Positions 1 to 9,419 are shown, numbered from the stretch's first letter. The stretch is DNA of 64,000 bases from DAISJD01 sp036821645 (GCA_036821645.1 DAISJD010000004.1:1-64000), one strand, 5' to 3'. Numbers and translations are program-made. The notes: generated from the sequence alone by a model not told the origin.

Positions 1-31
1 GGTCATGGGCGGGGAAAATCACAATAAGGCA

Positions 32-67
32 ACAGGCCCCCGCGCCGATGCGGCGGCGGGTGCCTGT
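32..67 (+). terminator. Terminator-like GC-rich hairpin at left edge
   Basis: ACAGGC at 32-37 pairs with GCCTGT at 62-67, and CCCGC/GCGGG pairs inside it, followed by a short TTG. It could end a gene lying left of the window, or act on the minus strand behind the lipoprotein gene. The U-tract is poor, so this is tentative. Nothing else is evident in bases 1-126. Confidence 0.35.
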
Positions 68-126
68 TTGTAGCAACATGCGCCCCATGATGCCAGCGCC
101 GGATCGGCATGAGACGATGCAGTCGG

Positions 127-498
127 TTATTTCTGGTTTAAGAGACCAGTCGACACATCTTGGCTGCCCGTGGTTGATGTATAGCTAACAAGTTTTAGTT
201 GTGTATCAAAATTAAAAGTAACAGTATCGGTTGTTGATTTTGCGCCACCCGCAAGCAATCCAACGACGGGAACAAAATTCACCGCGTTAGCAGAAGCCGA
301 CACATGCATGTAACTGATACTACTGGTTCCATCGGCGAGTTTCGTCATGGAGTCAGGTTTTCCAAGATCAGAAATAATCTGATCTTTGGTCGTAACACCA
401 TTCACATATTTTTGCGCTTGTTGATCTGTTACTTTGGTGCCAGATGACGCACAGCCTGCAACGAGGATCATGGTCAGAATAATAAACAGACGTTTCAT
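127..498 (-). CDS. Small outer-membrane-type lipoprotein, SmpA/BamE-like fold suspected
   Basis: A 123-residue protein. The start at 498 is chosen because GAAGGA lies at the right distance upstream and a signal peptide begins there (MKRLFIILTMILVAGC). LVAGC is a lipobox, so Cys after the cleavage site would be lipidated. The mature part (QQAQKYVNGVTTKDQIISDLGKPD) resembles the short alpha/beta module of SmpA/BamE-like lipoproteins, where a G-x-T-x-x-x-I/V-x-x-x-L-G-x-P pattern is usual. A small Gly/Ala-rich hydrophobic stretch (VVGLLAGG) follows. The gene is AT-richer than its neighbours and stands alone, which could indicate transfer. Function unknown. Confidence 0.75.
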   Translation of the reverse strand: MKRLFIILTMILVAGCASSGTKVTDQQAQKYVNGVTTKDQIISDLGKPDSMTKLADGTSSISYMHVSASANAVNFVPVVGLLAGGAKSTTDTVTFNFDTQLKLVSYTSTTGSQDVSTGLLNQK

Positions 499-582
499 AT
501 TTTTTCCTTCTGAATGGTGAAGGAAAAATATATTATAGGTTGATTTCATTTTCTAGATAAATTTTAAAATTAAATTACTATA

Positions 583-1449
583 TTAGGCTGTATGAAAGAG
601 CGAGATACAGCGTGTTTTAGTTGAATTTCCCACTAATTCCAAGTGATGGCGTGCGGCCCGACCGTCATCGACGCGGCCCGATACGCCGACCAGAACGGTC
701 CGGGTGATATCGGCCGGGTCGCGCCCACTTTGCGACAGCGCCGAGACCGCCATGAGCCAAGGCGGTAGGGTTGGGTTATAGGCGGCACTTTCGATGACGG
801 AGCCGGTCCAGATCGTGCCATCCGCATGGGCAAGGGCGATGCCGCTGGGGCAGCCGCTATAGGGGCAATAGGATCGCCGGGCGGCATCAAGGGCGGCGTG
901 TGCGAGAGGGGCGTCTGCCGCAGACGGATCTTCGCAAAAGGCCAGATCGTGCATCTGTGCGGTAAACAGGGTATCCGTGACCCCGAGATCGGCGGGGCCG
1001 AACGCATCGGGTAGGAGTGTGCTCAAAAGAACGGGGGGCCTGCCGGGGCGAAGGATTTGGATCGTCCCGGCATCGGCGATTTCCTGCATGAATTGGCGGC
1101 AAAAGCCGCAGGGTGTCGCCGTGATGGCAAGGTGGGTAAGGCCGGTTTCGCCAGCACGATGGGCATTGGCAATGGCCGTCTGTTCGGCATGCAGGCTCAT
1201 ACCCAAGGTGCCGCCCCGTATTTCGAGGTTGGCCCCGGGATAAAGTGCCCCCGATCGTCCGACGGCGACGGCCCCGACCCGAAACCCGGAAATATCGGGC
1301 CGGGCCCGGCTTGCCGCCAAGGGCAGAAGATCGAGAGCCAAAGCCCCGAGATCGCCATAGCCCCGTTCCTGCACGAGGGCGGCGGCACCGGCTGGCGAAA
1401 GCCAAGTGCCGCCATCCTTGCGATCGAAGAGATCGCGGGGCGGCCTCAT
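583..1449 (-). CDS. cdd: Cytidine deaminase, two-domain (E. coli-type)
   Basis: Hydrolytic deamination of cytidine/deoxycytidine to uridine in pyrimidine salvage. The 288-residue length matches the dimeric two-domain class. The N-terminal catalytic domain has the zinc/proton-shuttle motif HAEQ and the paired cysteines of PCGFCRQ. The C-terminal half repeats the fold without a zinc site (RRSYCPYSG, then IWTGSVIESAAYNPTLPP). The start at 1449 forms an ATGA overlap with the stop of the flavin-reductase gene, which implies translational coupling. An upstream in-frame extension to 1524 is rejected because it lies inside that gene. Confidence 0.9.
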   Translation of the reverse strand: MRPPRDLFDRKDGGTWLSPAGAAALVQERGYGDLGALALDLLPLAASRARPDISGFRVGAVAVGRSGALYPGANLEIRGGTLGMSLHAEQTAIANAHRAGETGLTHLAITATPCGFCRQFMQEIADAGTIQILRPGRPPVLLSTLLPDAFGPADLGVTDTLFTAQMHDLAFCEDPSAADAPLAHAALDAARRSYCPYSGCPSGIALAHADGTIWTGSVIESAAYNPTLPPWLMAVSALSQSGRDPADITRTVLVGVSGRVDDGRAARHHLELVGNSTKTRCISLFHTA

Positions 1450-2084
1450 GGCGGTGAGGCGGGTTTTTCGGCCATCGGGCGGCTTAATTGGAAATTGCCG
1501 GGATTGCGCATCCGTCCGTACCAATCGCCGCCCATGCGCGCGATGAGGTCGAGCTTGTCCGGGTCGATGGCCCCGGCATCATCCAGGACTTTGGGGTCGA
1601 GATGGGCCATCACCACCTCGCCGAAAATCAAATGGCAGGATGGGTGGTCGTCGGGATAGGGTTGGATGCGCCGGGCGATGCATTCGAAACTGATCGGGGC
1701 TTCGCTGACGCGGGGGGCCTTGATCTTGACGGATGGGCGAGATGCAACGCCGCAGCGGTCGAACTCGCTAATATCGGGGCCATAGCCGAACGAGGTCTCG
1801 TTCATCTGATCTTTGAGGGCAAAACTGATCAGATTGACGGTGAAATCGCCGGTTTCGGCGATATTGCGCACCGTGTCTTTCGGGACCTCCCCATCGGGCA
1901 GGCTGGCCGAGATGATGAGGGTCGGCGGGCGGCCCGAAATCATCTGAAAAAAACTGAACGGGGCGAGGTTCTGGATCCCACCCGCCCCTTGGCTTGCGAC
2001 CCAGGCGATGGGTCGGGGGGCGATGGCCGCCGTCATCAACAAATAGGCCGCGCGGGGACTGAGGTCGGTTACGTCGATTTCCAC
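1446..2084 (-). CDS. Flavin reductase-like FMN-binding protein
   Basis: A 212-residue protein of the flavin reductase-like domain family (split beta-barrel, FMN binding). Typical features are the N-terminal segment YLLMTAAIAPRPIAWVAS, the NLAPFSFFQMIS motif that contacts FMN, and KDTVRNIAETGDFTVNL. Members reduce free flavin or supply reduced flavin to a partner oxygenase; the substrate here cannot be told. It is co-transcribed with cdd through a 4-base overlap and follows the dipeptidase gene on the same strand. Confidence 0.85.
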   Translation of the reverse strand: MEIDVTDLSPRAAYLLMTAAIAPRPIAWVASQGAGGIQNLAPFSFFQMISGRPPTLIISASLPDGEVPKDTVRNIAETGDFTVNLISFALKDQMNETSFGYGPDISEFDRCGVASRPSVKIKAPRVSEAPISFECIARRIQPYPDDHPSCHLIFGEVVMAHLDPKVLDDAGAIDPDKLDLIARMGGDWYGRMRNPGNFQLSRPMAEKPASPP

Positions 2085-2156
2085 CCAAAGAACTCCTGAC
2101 GGCGGTGCTATCAGCGTGACGGGCGGTCCAGTCGTGCGGCTGAACCGCCGAGGACG

Positions 2157-3563
2157 CTAGCGGGGGGGTAGGGCGGCAAGATGGGCCAAGATCGCCGCAT
2201 GGCTCATGATGCCGTTTTTCAAGCATTTTACTTCGAATTTCTCATTCGGACTGTGGATCCGGTCGTCATCGAGGCCAAAGCCGACCATGATCGTGTCGAG
2301 CCCCAAATGATCCTTCATCCAACCCACGACCGGTATCGACCCACCCATCCCGATGAGGGCCGCATCCTTGTGGAAAATATCCTTGAGACCGGCTCGTGCC
2401 GCCCGCATGAAGGCGTTGTCCGACGGCACTTCGATGCCCGGCGACGAACCGAAGCACGCAACGTCCCACCGGCAGTCGGGCGGCGTGCGGGCATCGAGGA
2501 AATTTTTGATTTCATGCAGGACGAGGGCTGGATCTTGTCCCGGCACCAGACGACAGGAAATTTTGGCCGAGGCGTGGGCAGGGATCACGGTCTTGGACCC
2601 GGCCCCCGTATAACCGCCCCAAATCCCATTGATATCGCAGGTCGGACGCGACCAGATCCGTTCCAAAACGGTGCGTCCGGCCTCGCCGACCGACCGGGTG
2701 AGGCCGATTTCACCCAAAAACCCGGCTTCGTCGAAGGCGAGATTGCGCCATGCCTCGGATTCTTCCACCGGCAATTCCCGCACATCGTCGTAGAATCCGG
2801 GGATCTGGACCACGCCATGGGTATCGTGCAATTGGGCCAGCACCCGGGTCAACGCATTGATCGGATTGACGACGGCCCCACCATAGAGCCCGGAATGCAG
2901 ATCCCGGCGCGGCCCATGCAACGTCACTTCGATATAGAGCATGCCGCGCAGGCGATAGGTGATGGCCGGCGTATCGATGTTCCAGGCATTCGTGTCGGTG
3001 ACGATCGCCATGTCGGCGGCGAGTTCATCGCGGTTGGTGCGCAGGAAATCGGGCAAGGACGGGCTGCCGGTTTCTTCTTCGCCTTCGAGCATGACCGTCA
3101 CCTTGACCGGCAGGCCGCCCGTCACCTTGGTCCAGCCGCGAAACGCTTCGAGAAAGGTCATGACCTGGCCCTTGTCGTCCACGGCACCGCGCGCCACAAC
3201 ACGTTTGCCGTGTTTGGCGTCGATGATCGCCGGCTCGAACGGCGGGCTATCCCAGAGTTCGAGGGGATCGGGCGGCTGAACGTCGTAATGACCGTAATAG
3301 AGCAGATGGGGGATATCCGGTCCGGCATGGGCCGGACCCGGGTGGTGGGCGACCACGACGGGATGACCCGGCGTCTCGCGCAGGCCCGCGTCAAACCCCA
3401 TCCCGGCCAGTTCATTGACCAACCATTGCCCGGCACGGCGCGTCTCGTCGCGATAGGCGGGATCGGTCGAGATCGATTTGATCCGCAGGAAATCGAGATA
3501 CCGGTCCAACGCGCGATCGAAATCGCCTTCGAGATGCCGTAATACCGACTCCACTGGTTGCAT
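2157..3563 (-). CDS. M20-family dipeptidase / zinc amidohydrolase
   Basis: A 468-residue cytosolic metallopeptidase of the M20 family (CNDP/dipeptidase type). Metal-site motifs appear in order: GHYDVQPPDP (His, Asp), GAVDDKGQ (bridging Asp), EGEEETGS (catalytic and metal Glu pair), VTDTNAWN (Asp) and the final RIHSPNEKF (His). The central HSGLYGG marks the dimerisation/lid domain. The start at 3563 is set by AAGGATAAGGGAT just upstream. The same frame stays open far into the opposite strand of ettA, but that extension is antisense and spurious. It is divergent from ettA. Substrate unknown. Confidence 0.88.
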   Translation of the reverse strand: MQPVESVLRHLEGDFDRALDRYLDFLRIKSISTDPAYRDETRRAGQWLVNELAGMGFDAGLRETPGHPVVVAHHPGPAHAGPDIPHLLYYGHYDVQPPDPLELWDSPPFEPAIIDAKHGKRVVARGAVDDKGQVMTFLEAFRGWTKVTGGLPVKVTVMLEGEEETGSPSLPDFLRTNRDELAADMAIVTDTNAWNIDTPAITYRLRGMLYIEVTLHGPRRDLHSGLYGGAVVNPINALTRVLAQLHDTHGVVQIPGFYDDVRELPVEESEAWRNLAFDEAGFLGEIGLTRSVGEAGRTVLERIWSRPTCDINGIWGGYTGAGSKTVIPAHASAKISCRLVPGQDPALVLHEIKNFLDARTPPDCRWDVACFGSSPGIEVPSDNAFMRAARAGLKDIFHKDAALIGMGGSIPVVGWMKDHLGLDTIMVGFGLDDDRIHSPNEKFEVKCLKNGIMSHAAILAHLAALPPR

Positions 3564-3717
3564 ATCCCTTATCCTTTGCCCATCAAGATCGCAGCGCTTA
3601 TCGACAAGAAGCATGCCCCAGCCGAAACGCCAGGAAAAGGGGGACAGGTGCGAGCCCCGATCATGCCTGAACTGATCTTGATGAGGGGGTTGGCGTTCGG
3701 GGTCGGCGTTGCGCGTG

Positions 3718-3746
3718 TTGCATCGTGGCCTGCCATAGGCTAAAAC
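3718..3746 (+). promoter_or_regulatory. Candidate sigma70-like promoter for ettA
   Basis: TTGCAT at 3718-3723 and TAAAAC at 3741-3746 are separated by 17 bases, in the 273-bp divergent gap between the M20 dipeptidase and ettA. The match to consensus is partial. Confidence 0.3.
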
Positions 3747-3836
3747 CCGCTCCGGCCTTGCTGGCACGGGGATCGTCCCGTCGGCAGCGATGGCCCAGAA
3801 TTTCCCCAGGCCCCGGATACAGTGTGGAGACGGCAA

Positions 3837-5519
3837 ATGGCCGCTTATCAATATATTTATGTGATGAAGGGTCTGAACAAGGCCTATCCTGGCGGCCGCG
3901 AAGTGTTCAAGGATGTGTGGCTGTCGTTCCTGCCCGGTGTGAAAATCGGGGTTCTGGGCCCGAACGGTGCCGGTAAATCGACGCTCCTGCGCATCATGGC
4001 CGGTGTCGATAAGGAATATAACGGCGAAGCCTGGGCTGCCGACGGGGTCAAGGTCGGCTATCTCCCCCAAGAGCCGGAACTGGATCGTACGCTCAGCGTC
4101 AAGGAAAACGTCATGCTGGGCCTTGCCCATGTGAAATCCTTGCTGGACCGGTTCGAGGCCATCTCCGCACGCTTTGGCGAAGAGATGAGCGATGATGCGA
4201 TGAACGATCTCATCGCCGAACAGGGCGAGTTGCAGGAACAGATCGATGCTGTGAATGGCTGGGAATTGGAACGGACCATCGAAATTGCGATGGATGCGTT
4301 GAATTGCCCGCCGGGCGATGCGTCGGTCGAAAAATTGTCCGGTGGCGAAAAACGCCGAATCGCTCTCTGTCGCTTGTTGTTGCAACGGCCGGATCTGCTG
4401 CTGCTTGACGAGCCGACCAACCATCTCGATGCCCATTCGGTCGCCTGGTTGCAGCGGTATCTGAAAGATTACGAGGGTACCGTGATTACGGTCACCCATG
4501 ATCGCTATTTTCTGGATGAAGTGGCGACGTGGATTCTCGAAGTGGATCGCGGCTGTACCTTCCCGCACGAGGGCAATTATTCTTCGTGGCTGGTGGAAAA
4601 GCAAAAGCGCCTTGAATTGGAAAACAAGACCGAGGTTGCCCGTCAGCGGGTGATCGCTAAGGAATTGGAATGGGTTCGCGCCAGTCCCCGCGCCCGTCAG
4701 GCGAAATCGAAGGCGCGCGTTCAGGCGTACGAGGCGTTGGTGGCTCAATCGAAAGAAAAGGCCCCCGATACGGCGCAGATCGTTCTGCCGCCGGGACCGC
4801 GTCTCGGCGATCTGGTCATCGAGGCCAGCCATATCAACAAGGCGTTTGGCGATCGCCTGTTGATCGAAGATCTGTCCTTCCGCCTGCCGCCCGGCGGCAT
4901 CGTTGGGGTTATTGGGCCGAACGGGGCCGGTAAGACGACCCTGTTTCGCATGATCACTCAGCAGGAAACACCGGATACGGGCGATTTTCGGGTGGGGGAA
5001 ACGGTCAAGCTCGGCTATGTCGATCAATCGCGCGATGCCTTGCCGGCCGACAAGACCGTGTGGGAAGTGGTCTCGGACGGTCAGGACGAAATCGATCTCG
5101 GCCGCCGCAAGATGAATAGCCGCTCTTATGTGGCGCTGTTCAATTTTAAGGGCGGCGATCAGCAAAAGAAGGTCGGTCAACTATCCGGCGGTGAGCGCAA
5201 CCGCGTCCATATCGCCCGGATGCTGAAGGCTGGGGCCAATGTCCTGCTGTTGGACGAGCCGACCAACGATCTCGACGTGGATACCTTGCGTGCCCTTGAA
5301 GATGCCTTGGAAGAATATCCCGGTTGCGCCGTGGTGATCACCCATGATCGCTGGTTCCTGGATCGGTTGGCGACCCATATTCTGGCGTTTGAAGGGGATG
5401 CGAAGGTCGTTTGGTTCGAAGGCAATTATCAAATGTACGAAGCCGACCGCAAGCGGCGGTTGGGCGTTGATGACGATCAACCCCATCGGTTCCGGTTCAA
5501 ACCCCTGACCCGCGGTTAG
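3837..5519 (+). CDS. ettA: Energy-dependent translational throttle EttA (ABC-F ATPase)
   Basis: A 560-residue soluble ABC-F protein with two ATP-binding cassettes and no membrane segment. The first cassette has GPNGAGKST (residues 41-49), LSGGEKRRIAL and LLLDEPTNHLD. The second has GPNGAGKTT, LSGGERNRVHIARML and LLLDEPTNDLD. The insert between them carries the charged linker (RQRVIAKELEWVRASPRARQAKSKAR) that contacts the ribosomal E site in E. coli EttA (555 residues). The family gates the first elongation step according to ATP/ADP ratio. The start at 3837 has GGAGA upstream; a start five codons earlier is less likely. Strong terminators follow. Confidence 0.93.
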   Translation: MAAYQYIYVMKGLNKAYPGGREVFKDVWLSFLPGVKIGVLGPNGAGKSTLLRIMAGVDKEYNGEAWAADGVKVGYLPQEPELDRTLSVKENVMLGLAHVKSLLDRFEAISARFGEEMSDDAMNDLIAEQGELQEQIDAVNGWELERTIEIAMDALNCPPGDASVEKLSGGEKRRIALCRLLLQRPDLLLLDEPTNHLDAHSVAWLQRYLKDYEGTVITVTHDRYFLDEVATWILEVDRGCTFPHEGNYSSWLVEKQKRLELENKTEVARQRVIAKELEWVRASPRARQAKSKARVQAYEALVAQSKEKAPDTAQIVLPPGPRLGDLVIEASHINKAFGDRLLIEDLSFRLPPGGIVGVIGPNGAGKTTLFRMITQQETPDTGDFRVGETVKLGYVDQSRDALPADKTVWEVVSDGQDEIDLGRRKMNSRSYVALFNFKGGDQQKKVGQLSGGERNRVHIARMLKAGANVLLLDEPTNDLDVDTLRALEDALEEYPGCAVVITHDRWFLDRLATHILAFEGDAKVVWFEGNYQMYEADRKRRLGVDDDQPHRFRFKPLTRG

Positions 5520-5520
5520 T

Positions 5521-5569
5521 GACCCGGGGGCGGCCTCTGCCGGTTTTTGTCGAGGCCGCCCCTTGGGTC
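5521..5569 (+). terminator. Long hairpin after ettA
   Basis: GGGGCGGCCTC (5527-5537) pairs with GAGGCCGCCCC (5552-5562), and GACCC (5521-5525) pairs with GGGTC (5565-5569). The loop contains T5 but no clear U-tract follows. It probably acts with the next hairpin. Confidence 0.5.
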
Positions 5570-5603
5570 ATCCCGCAATCTTTGATGCGACGATCACGAC
5601 AAG

Positions 5604-5633
5604 GGCCCGATTCGGATGGATCGGGCCTTTTTT
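5604..5633 (+). terminator. Rho-independent terminator after ettA
   Basis: GGCCCGAT (5604-5611) pairs with ATCGGGCC (5620-5627) and is followed immediately by six T. It separates ettA from the convergent DUF1194 gene. Confidence 0.8.
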
Positions 5634-5692
5634 ATGCCCTCTTGTTTGGGTGAATTTTTTTGACGGCAATCCTCGCGCGAGGGGCGATCCGA

Positions 5693-6427
5693 TCAAGAGG
5701 TCAGCAATTCGTTCTGCAATTTGCGGCGCATTGCATCGGCAAAGCTGTGGATGCCATTGGCAACGATCGTGAAGGCCCCTGGGCCGCCGATCACGTACTC
5801 CGCGTAATAGAGGTCGAGCGACGGTTCTTCGGTAATGATGGGCAACCCGTTGATCGTGATCCCGGCCGCGACGACCTGATCGCGTGCTTCCGAGGCGGGG
5901 ATGCCGATATTGCTGATGCCGTCACCGGAAATGTCGATGATTTTACGCCTTGCCGTGAAGGGGAGTTCTTCGAGGAGCGTTTTGGCGTTCAGCAGCGCGC
6001 TGCCGATACCGGTCAGGCCATTCGATGTGCGATGGAGTGCACGGATCCGCTTTGCCATCCGCTTGGCATCCTCTTCGGTCGCGATCCGCACCCAGTCGAT
6101 CACCGGAAATTGCCGGTCCGGGTCGGAAAACTCCATGAGTGTAATGGCAACCGCCCCTTCTGGCCCTTGTCCGATCCCTTTGATGAGGGTTGGGTTTTCC
6201 AAGGCGGCCGCAATACCGTCCAGTTGCAGAACATACCGGCTATGGTCGACACTGCGCGACACATCGACGGCAAGCACCAAAGCCACATCGACCCGCTCGG
6301 CCCGCAACGGCGGGGCCTCGGCGGACAAGGGGCCGACACTGACGATGAAGCCAAGAGCGGCGAGCGCCATCTTGGGTGCGCTACGGAAAATCGGGCGTAT
6401 CAGACTGGAAAAACCCATTGTGATCAT
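5693..6427 (-). CDS. DUF1194 family secreted VWA-like protein
   Basis: A 244-residue protein with an N-terminal hydrophobic signal (MALAALGFIVSVGPLSAEA) and a von Willebrand A-like fold. DVSRSVD provides the D-x-S-x-S metal-ion-dependent adhesion site, and IDISGDGISN gives a second acidic strand. The pattern fits DUF1194, an alphaproteobacterial family of exported proteins with no established role. It sits 6 bases after rlmB on the same strand and is probably co-transcribed. A slightly later Met (6418) is equally possible as the start. Confidence 0.82.
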   Translation of the reverse strand: MITMGFSSLIRPIFRSAPKMALAALGFIVSVGPLSAEAPPLRAERVDVALVLAVDVSRSVDHSRYVLQLDGIAAALENPTLIKGIGQGPEGAVAITLMEFSDPDRQFPVIDWVRIATEEDAKRMAKRIRALHRTSNGLTGIGSALLNAKTLLEELPFTARRKIIDISGDGISNIGIPASEARDQVVAAGITINGLPIITEEPSLDLYYAEYVIGGPGAFTIVANGIHSFADAMRRKLQNELLTS

Positions 6428-6433
6428 GAACCT

Positions 6434-7408
6434 TTATGGCGTCCTGGTCAGTTCATAGAGGGCAATTGCGGCAGCATTCGAGACATTCAGGCTTTCAATG
6501 GGGCCTTTCATGGGCAACTTTGCGACAAAATCGCACTTCTCGCGCGTAAGACGCCGCAATCCATCGCCTTCGCCGCCCAGAATGAGGGCAATCTTGCCCT
6601 GCAAAGCGTGACTGGCCAAACTGCGTTCCGCCGTCCCATCGAGGCCGACGACCCAAAAACCCGCTTTCTTCAGCATTTCGAGCGCACGCACCAAATTCAC
6701 CGTCCGCACGAGCGGGATGGTTTCGACCGCCCCGGACGCACTTTTGGCCAAAACGCCCGAAACATCCGGCGCATTGCGATCGGGAACGACGACGCCAAGC
6801 GCCCCGAAGGCGGCGGCAGAGCGCATGATGGCCCCGACATTATGGGGATCGGTGACTTGGTCCAACAGAACGACGAGGGCGGATTCGGTATCGTTCCCGA
6901 TCACACGATCGCACAGATCTTCGATAACAAGTTGCTTTAAGGGCTTCACTAAGAGGGCGATTCCCTGATGGACAGCACCGGGCGGCAGGAGCCGGGCAAT
7001 GTCGTCGCGGGACGAAAGATCGGGCGTGTGGTGGAGATCCTGGTCGGTTTCGGCAAATTTCGTCTTAAGGGAATCGGCGGTTTCCGCCGTTGCGACCAAC
7101 CGAAGAATCTTCCGTTCAGGATTCGCTAGTGCTGCTTCCACCGCATGGGTGCCCCATAGCCAATGCGCGCCATGCGGGGCGCTTGACGAGATCTCCGCCC
7201 GGTCTAGCGGGCGGCTGGCATGATGCGAATTTTCCGTTCTATGGGGACCATTCTCTGTCAAGTGCTGTGTTCTGGTCGATGGACCCCGTGTTTTTTCAAG
7301 GGAACTCGTCGGTTTTGGCGTGGAAAAAGGCTTTGGCCCCCGCGTCTTTGAGGGGGATGCAGGACGTGATGGGCCATTGCCGGGGGTGGCAGAGGGGCGT
7401 TTCGACAT
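6434..7408 (-). CDS. rlmB: 23S rRNA (guanosine-2'-O-)-methyltransferase, SpoU/TrmH family
   Basis: A 324-residue SPOUT methyltransferase. An N-terminal Pro/Thr/Ser/Lys-rich tail of about 80 residues precedes a substrate-binding domain starting at LWGTHAVEAAL and the knotted catalytic domain. The three SpoU motifs are visible: DQVTDPHNVGAIMRSA (with the N and R catalytic positions), LILGGEGDGLRRL, and PMKGPIESLNVSNAAAIALYE. RlmB methylates G2251 (E. coli numbering) in the peptidyl-transferase P loop. The long disordered tail is common in alphaproteobacterial homologues. It is divergent from the tRNA-tuf block. Confidence 0.88.
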   Translation of the reverse strand: MSKRPSATPGNGPSRPASPSKTRGPKPFSTPKPTSSLEKTRGPSTRTQHLTENGPHRTENSHHASRPLDRAEISSSAPHGAHWLWGTHAVEAALANPERKILRLVATAETADSLKTKFAETDQDLHHTPDLSSRDDIARLLPPGAVHQGIALLVKPLKQLVIEDLCDRVIGNDTESALVVLLDQVTDPHNVGAIMRSAAAFGALGVVVPDRNAPDVSGVLAKSASGAVETIPLVRTVNLVRALEMLKKAGFWVVGLDGTAERSLASHALQGKIALILGGEGDGLRRLTREKCDFVAKLPMKGPIESLNVSNAAAIALYELTRTP

Positions 7409-7514
7409 GATGGGATCGCCTTAATCGCGCTAGTTTCTGCCTCGCTCATAAGCCGTTGCGCCGGACTTGTATAGAGGGTGTCGGGTTAAAACAGGATCAG
7501 GGAAAAAAATACGG

Positions 7515-7542
7515 TTGACTTTACGCCAGAAATTTTCATAGT
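7515..7542 (+). promoter_or_regulatory. Promoter for the tRNA-Tyr/tRNA-Gly/tuf transcript
   Basis: TTGACT at 7515-7520, a 16-base spacer and CATAGT at 7537-7542. Initiation near 7549 would place the tRNA-Tyr 5' end about 34 bases into the transcript. This is the best sigma70-like match noted in the window. Confidence 0.6.
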
Positions 7543-7582
7543 GCGCTCCTCCGTTGCGCCGGAAAGTCGCTGGGGTAACAGG

Positions 7583-7669
7583 GGAGGGGTGGCCGAGCGG
7601 TCAATGGCAGCAGACTGTAAATCTGCCGACTTAATGTCTACGTTGGTTCAAATCCAACTCCCTCCACCA
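7583..7669 (+). tRNA. tRNA-Tyr (GTA)
   Basis: Type II tRNA with a long variable arm. The acceptor GGAGGGG pairs with TCCCTCC, the anticodon stem-loop is CAGACTGTAAATCTG with GTA, the T-arm contains GGTTCAAATCC, and ACCA is encoded at the 3' end. Confidence 0.93.
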
Positions 7670-7778
7670 TTACCCGGACTGAACGGCAAACGCTGCGGGG
7701 CCTGATCCAGCGGATCGGTGACGGCCAGACCTCACTTGGGAAGTTTTGGTCAGGGCGTCCAAATCCACCGGCACTCGG

Positions 7779-7852
<74 letters not shown>

Positions 7853-7942
7853 TCCGCAGGGTATCAAAAAAGAACTGTTTTTCATTGGGTTTTTTGGGTG
7901 CTTTTACTCAATCTTTGACCGAGCGGATGAGGCGTCAGATAA

Positions 7943-9129
7943 ATGGCGAAGGCGAAATTTGAGCGGAACAAGCCGCATTGCAACATTGGGACGATCGGTC
8001 ACGTTGACCATGGCAAGACGTCGTTGACGGCAGCGATTACGAAGGTTCTTGCTGAGACGGGTGGTGCGACGTTCACGGCGTACGATCAGATCGACAAGGC
8101 GCCGGAAGAGCGTGCGCGCGGGATTACGATTTCGACGGCGCACGTTGAGTACGAGACGTCGAACCGCCACTATGCGCACGTTGATTGTCCTGGTCATGCC
8201 GACTATGTGAAGAACATGATCACGGGTGCGGCGCAGATGGACGGGGCGATTTTGGTCGTTTCAGCGGCTGATGGCCCGATGCCGCAAACGCGGGAACATA
8301 TTTTGTTGGCGCGGCAGGTTGGCGTTCCGTCGCTTGTGGTGTTCATGAACAAGGTCGATATGGTTGACGACCCTGATCTTCTTGAGCTTGTCGAGCTTGA
8401 AGTTCGGGAGCTTTTGTCGAGCTACAATTTCCCGGGCGACGATATTCCGATCGTGAAGGGATCGGCGTTGATGGCGCTTGAAGGCAAGAGCCCCGAGATT
8501 GGGCATGATGCGATCCTCCAGTTGATGGCGGCGGTTGATGCGTATATTCCGCAGCCGGAACGTCCGAAGGATCGTGCATTCTTGATGCCGATCGAAGACG
8601 TGTTTTCGATTTCCGGTCGCGGCACGGTTGTGACCGGGCGTGTTGAGCGTGGGATCGTGAAGGTTGGCGAAGAAGTTGAGATTGTTGGCCTGAAGGCGAC
8701 GGTCAAGACGACGGTGACCGGCGTTGAAATGTTCCGCAAGCTTTTGGATCAGGGCGAAGCTGGCGACAATATCGGTGCGTTGTTGCGCGGTACGAAGCGT
8801 GAAGACGTTGAACGGGGCCAGGTTTTGTCGGCGCCTGGTACGATCAAGCCGCATACGAAGTTCAAGGCGGAAGCCTATATTTTGACGAAGGAAGAAGGCG
8901 GTCGTCATACGCCGTTTTTCACGAATTATCGTCCGCAATTCTATTTCCGCACGACGGACGTCACCGGGATGGTGAGCCTTCCTGAAGGTGTTGAAATGGT
9001 GATGCCGGGCGACAATGTGGCGATGGATGTCGAGTTGATTGCGCCGATCGCGATGGATGAAGGCTTGCGCTTCGCCATCCGTGAAGGCGGCCGCACCGTC
9101 GGTGCCGGTGTCGTCTCGAAAATTATTGA
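7943..9129 (+). repeat. tuf repeat, copy 1 (1187 bp)
   Basis: Read against 24123-25309, the two copies agree at every base I compared. Identity starts at the A of ATG and ends two bases into the last sense codon. The flanks are unrelated. Confidence 0.9.
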
Positions 9130-9133
9130 GTAG
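7943..9133 (+). CDS. tuf: Elongation factor Tu, first copy
   Basis: A 396-residue GTPase that delivers aminoacyl-tRNA to the ribosomal A site. G1 is GHVDHGKT, the switch I core is RGITI, G3 is DCPGH, G4 is NKVD and G5 is GSAL. Domains II and III follow. It lies downstream of tRNA-Tyr and tRNA-Gly and upstream of tRNA-Trp-secE, the usual position of one copy. Bases 7943-9129 match the second copy exactly; only the end of the Glu codon and the stop (GAG TAG versus GAA TAA) differ. Confidence 0.98.
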   Translation: MAKAKFERNKPHCNIGTIGHVDHGKTSLTAAITKVLAETGGATFTAYDQIDKAPEERARGITISTAHVEYETSNRHYAHVDCPGHADYVKNMITGAAQMDGAILVVSAADGPMPQTREHILLARQVGVPSLVVFMNKVDMVDDPDLLELVELEVRELLSSYNFPGDDIPIVKGSALMALEGKSPEIGHDAILQLMAAVDAYIPQPERPKDRAFLMPIEDVFSISGRGTVVTGRVERGIVKVGEEVEIVGLKATVKTTVTGVEMFRKLLDQGEAGDNIGALLRGTKREDVERGQVLSAPGTIKPHTKFKAEAYILTKEEGGRHTPFFTNYRPQFYFRTTDVTGMVSLPEGVEMVMPGDNVAMDVELIAPIAMDEGLRFAIREGGRTVGAGVVSKIIE

Positions 9134-9238
9134 CATGATCGCATAAAGACGCGTATATAGGGCGCCCCGTCGGTTTGTTCAGCTTTCCGTTCTGGATTGA
9201 GGGCACATCGTCGGGGCTCTCTTGGCGTAAGGTGATGT

Positions 9239-9314
9239 AGGAGTGTAGCTCAATTGGTAGAGCACCGGTCTCCAAAACCGGGGGTTGTGGGTTCGAGCCC
9301 CTCCTCTCCTGCCA
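9239..9314 (+). tRNA. tRNA-Trp (CCA)
   Basis: The acceptor AGGAGTG pairs with CTCTCCT with one U-U mismatch. The D-arm is AGCTCAATTGGTAGAGC, the anticodon loop TCTCCAAAA carries CCA, and GGTTCGAGCCC forms the T-arm. G discriminator and encoded CCA. The tRNA-Trp-secE-nusG order is typical of alphaproteobacteria. Confidence 0.95.
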
Positions 9315-9419
9315 TATGACAGGGTTTTTAACCCCCATATGGAAATTACCGATATAAGACGGCGAAGAGTAATTGCGACGGATACCGCGGGTATCCATTT
9401 GATGAGTTGATCTAGCGCC

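Noticed and set aside
3564..5180. Open reading frame on the minus strand extending the M20 dipeptidase upstream to about 1007 residues
   Set aside because: This part is antisense to the well-supported ettA gene and has no protein-like motifs; the M20 fold starts at 3563 with a good ribosome site.
5660..6940. 426-codon plus-strand frame
   Set aside because: Antisense to the DUF1194 protein and rlmB, which have clear family motifs.
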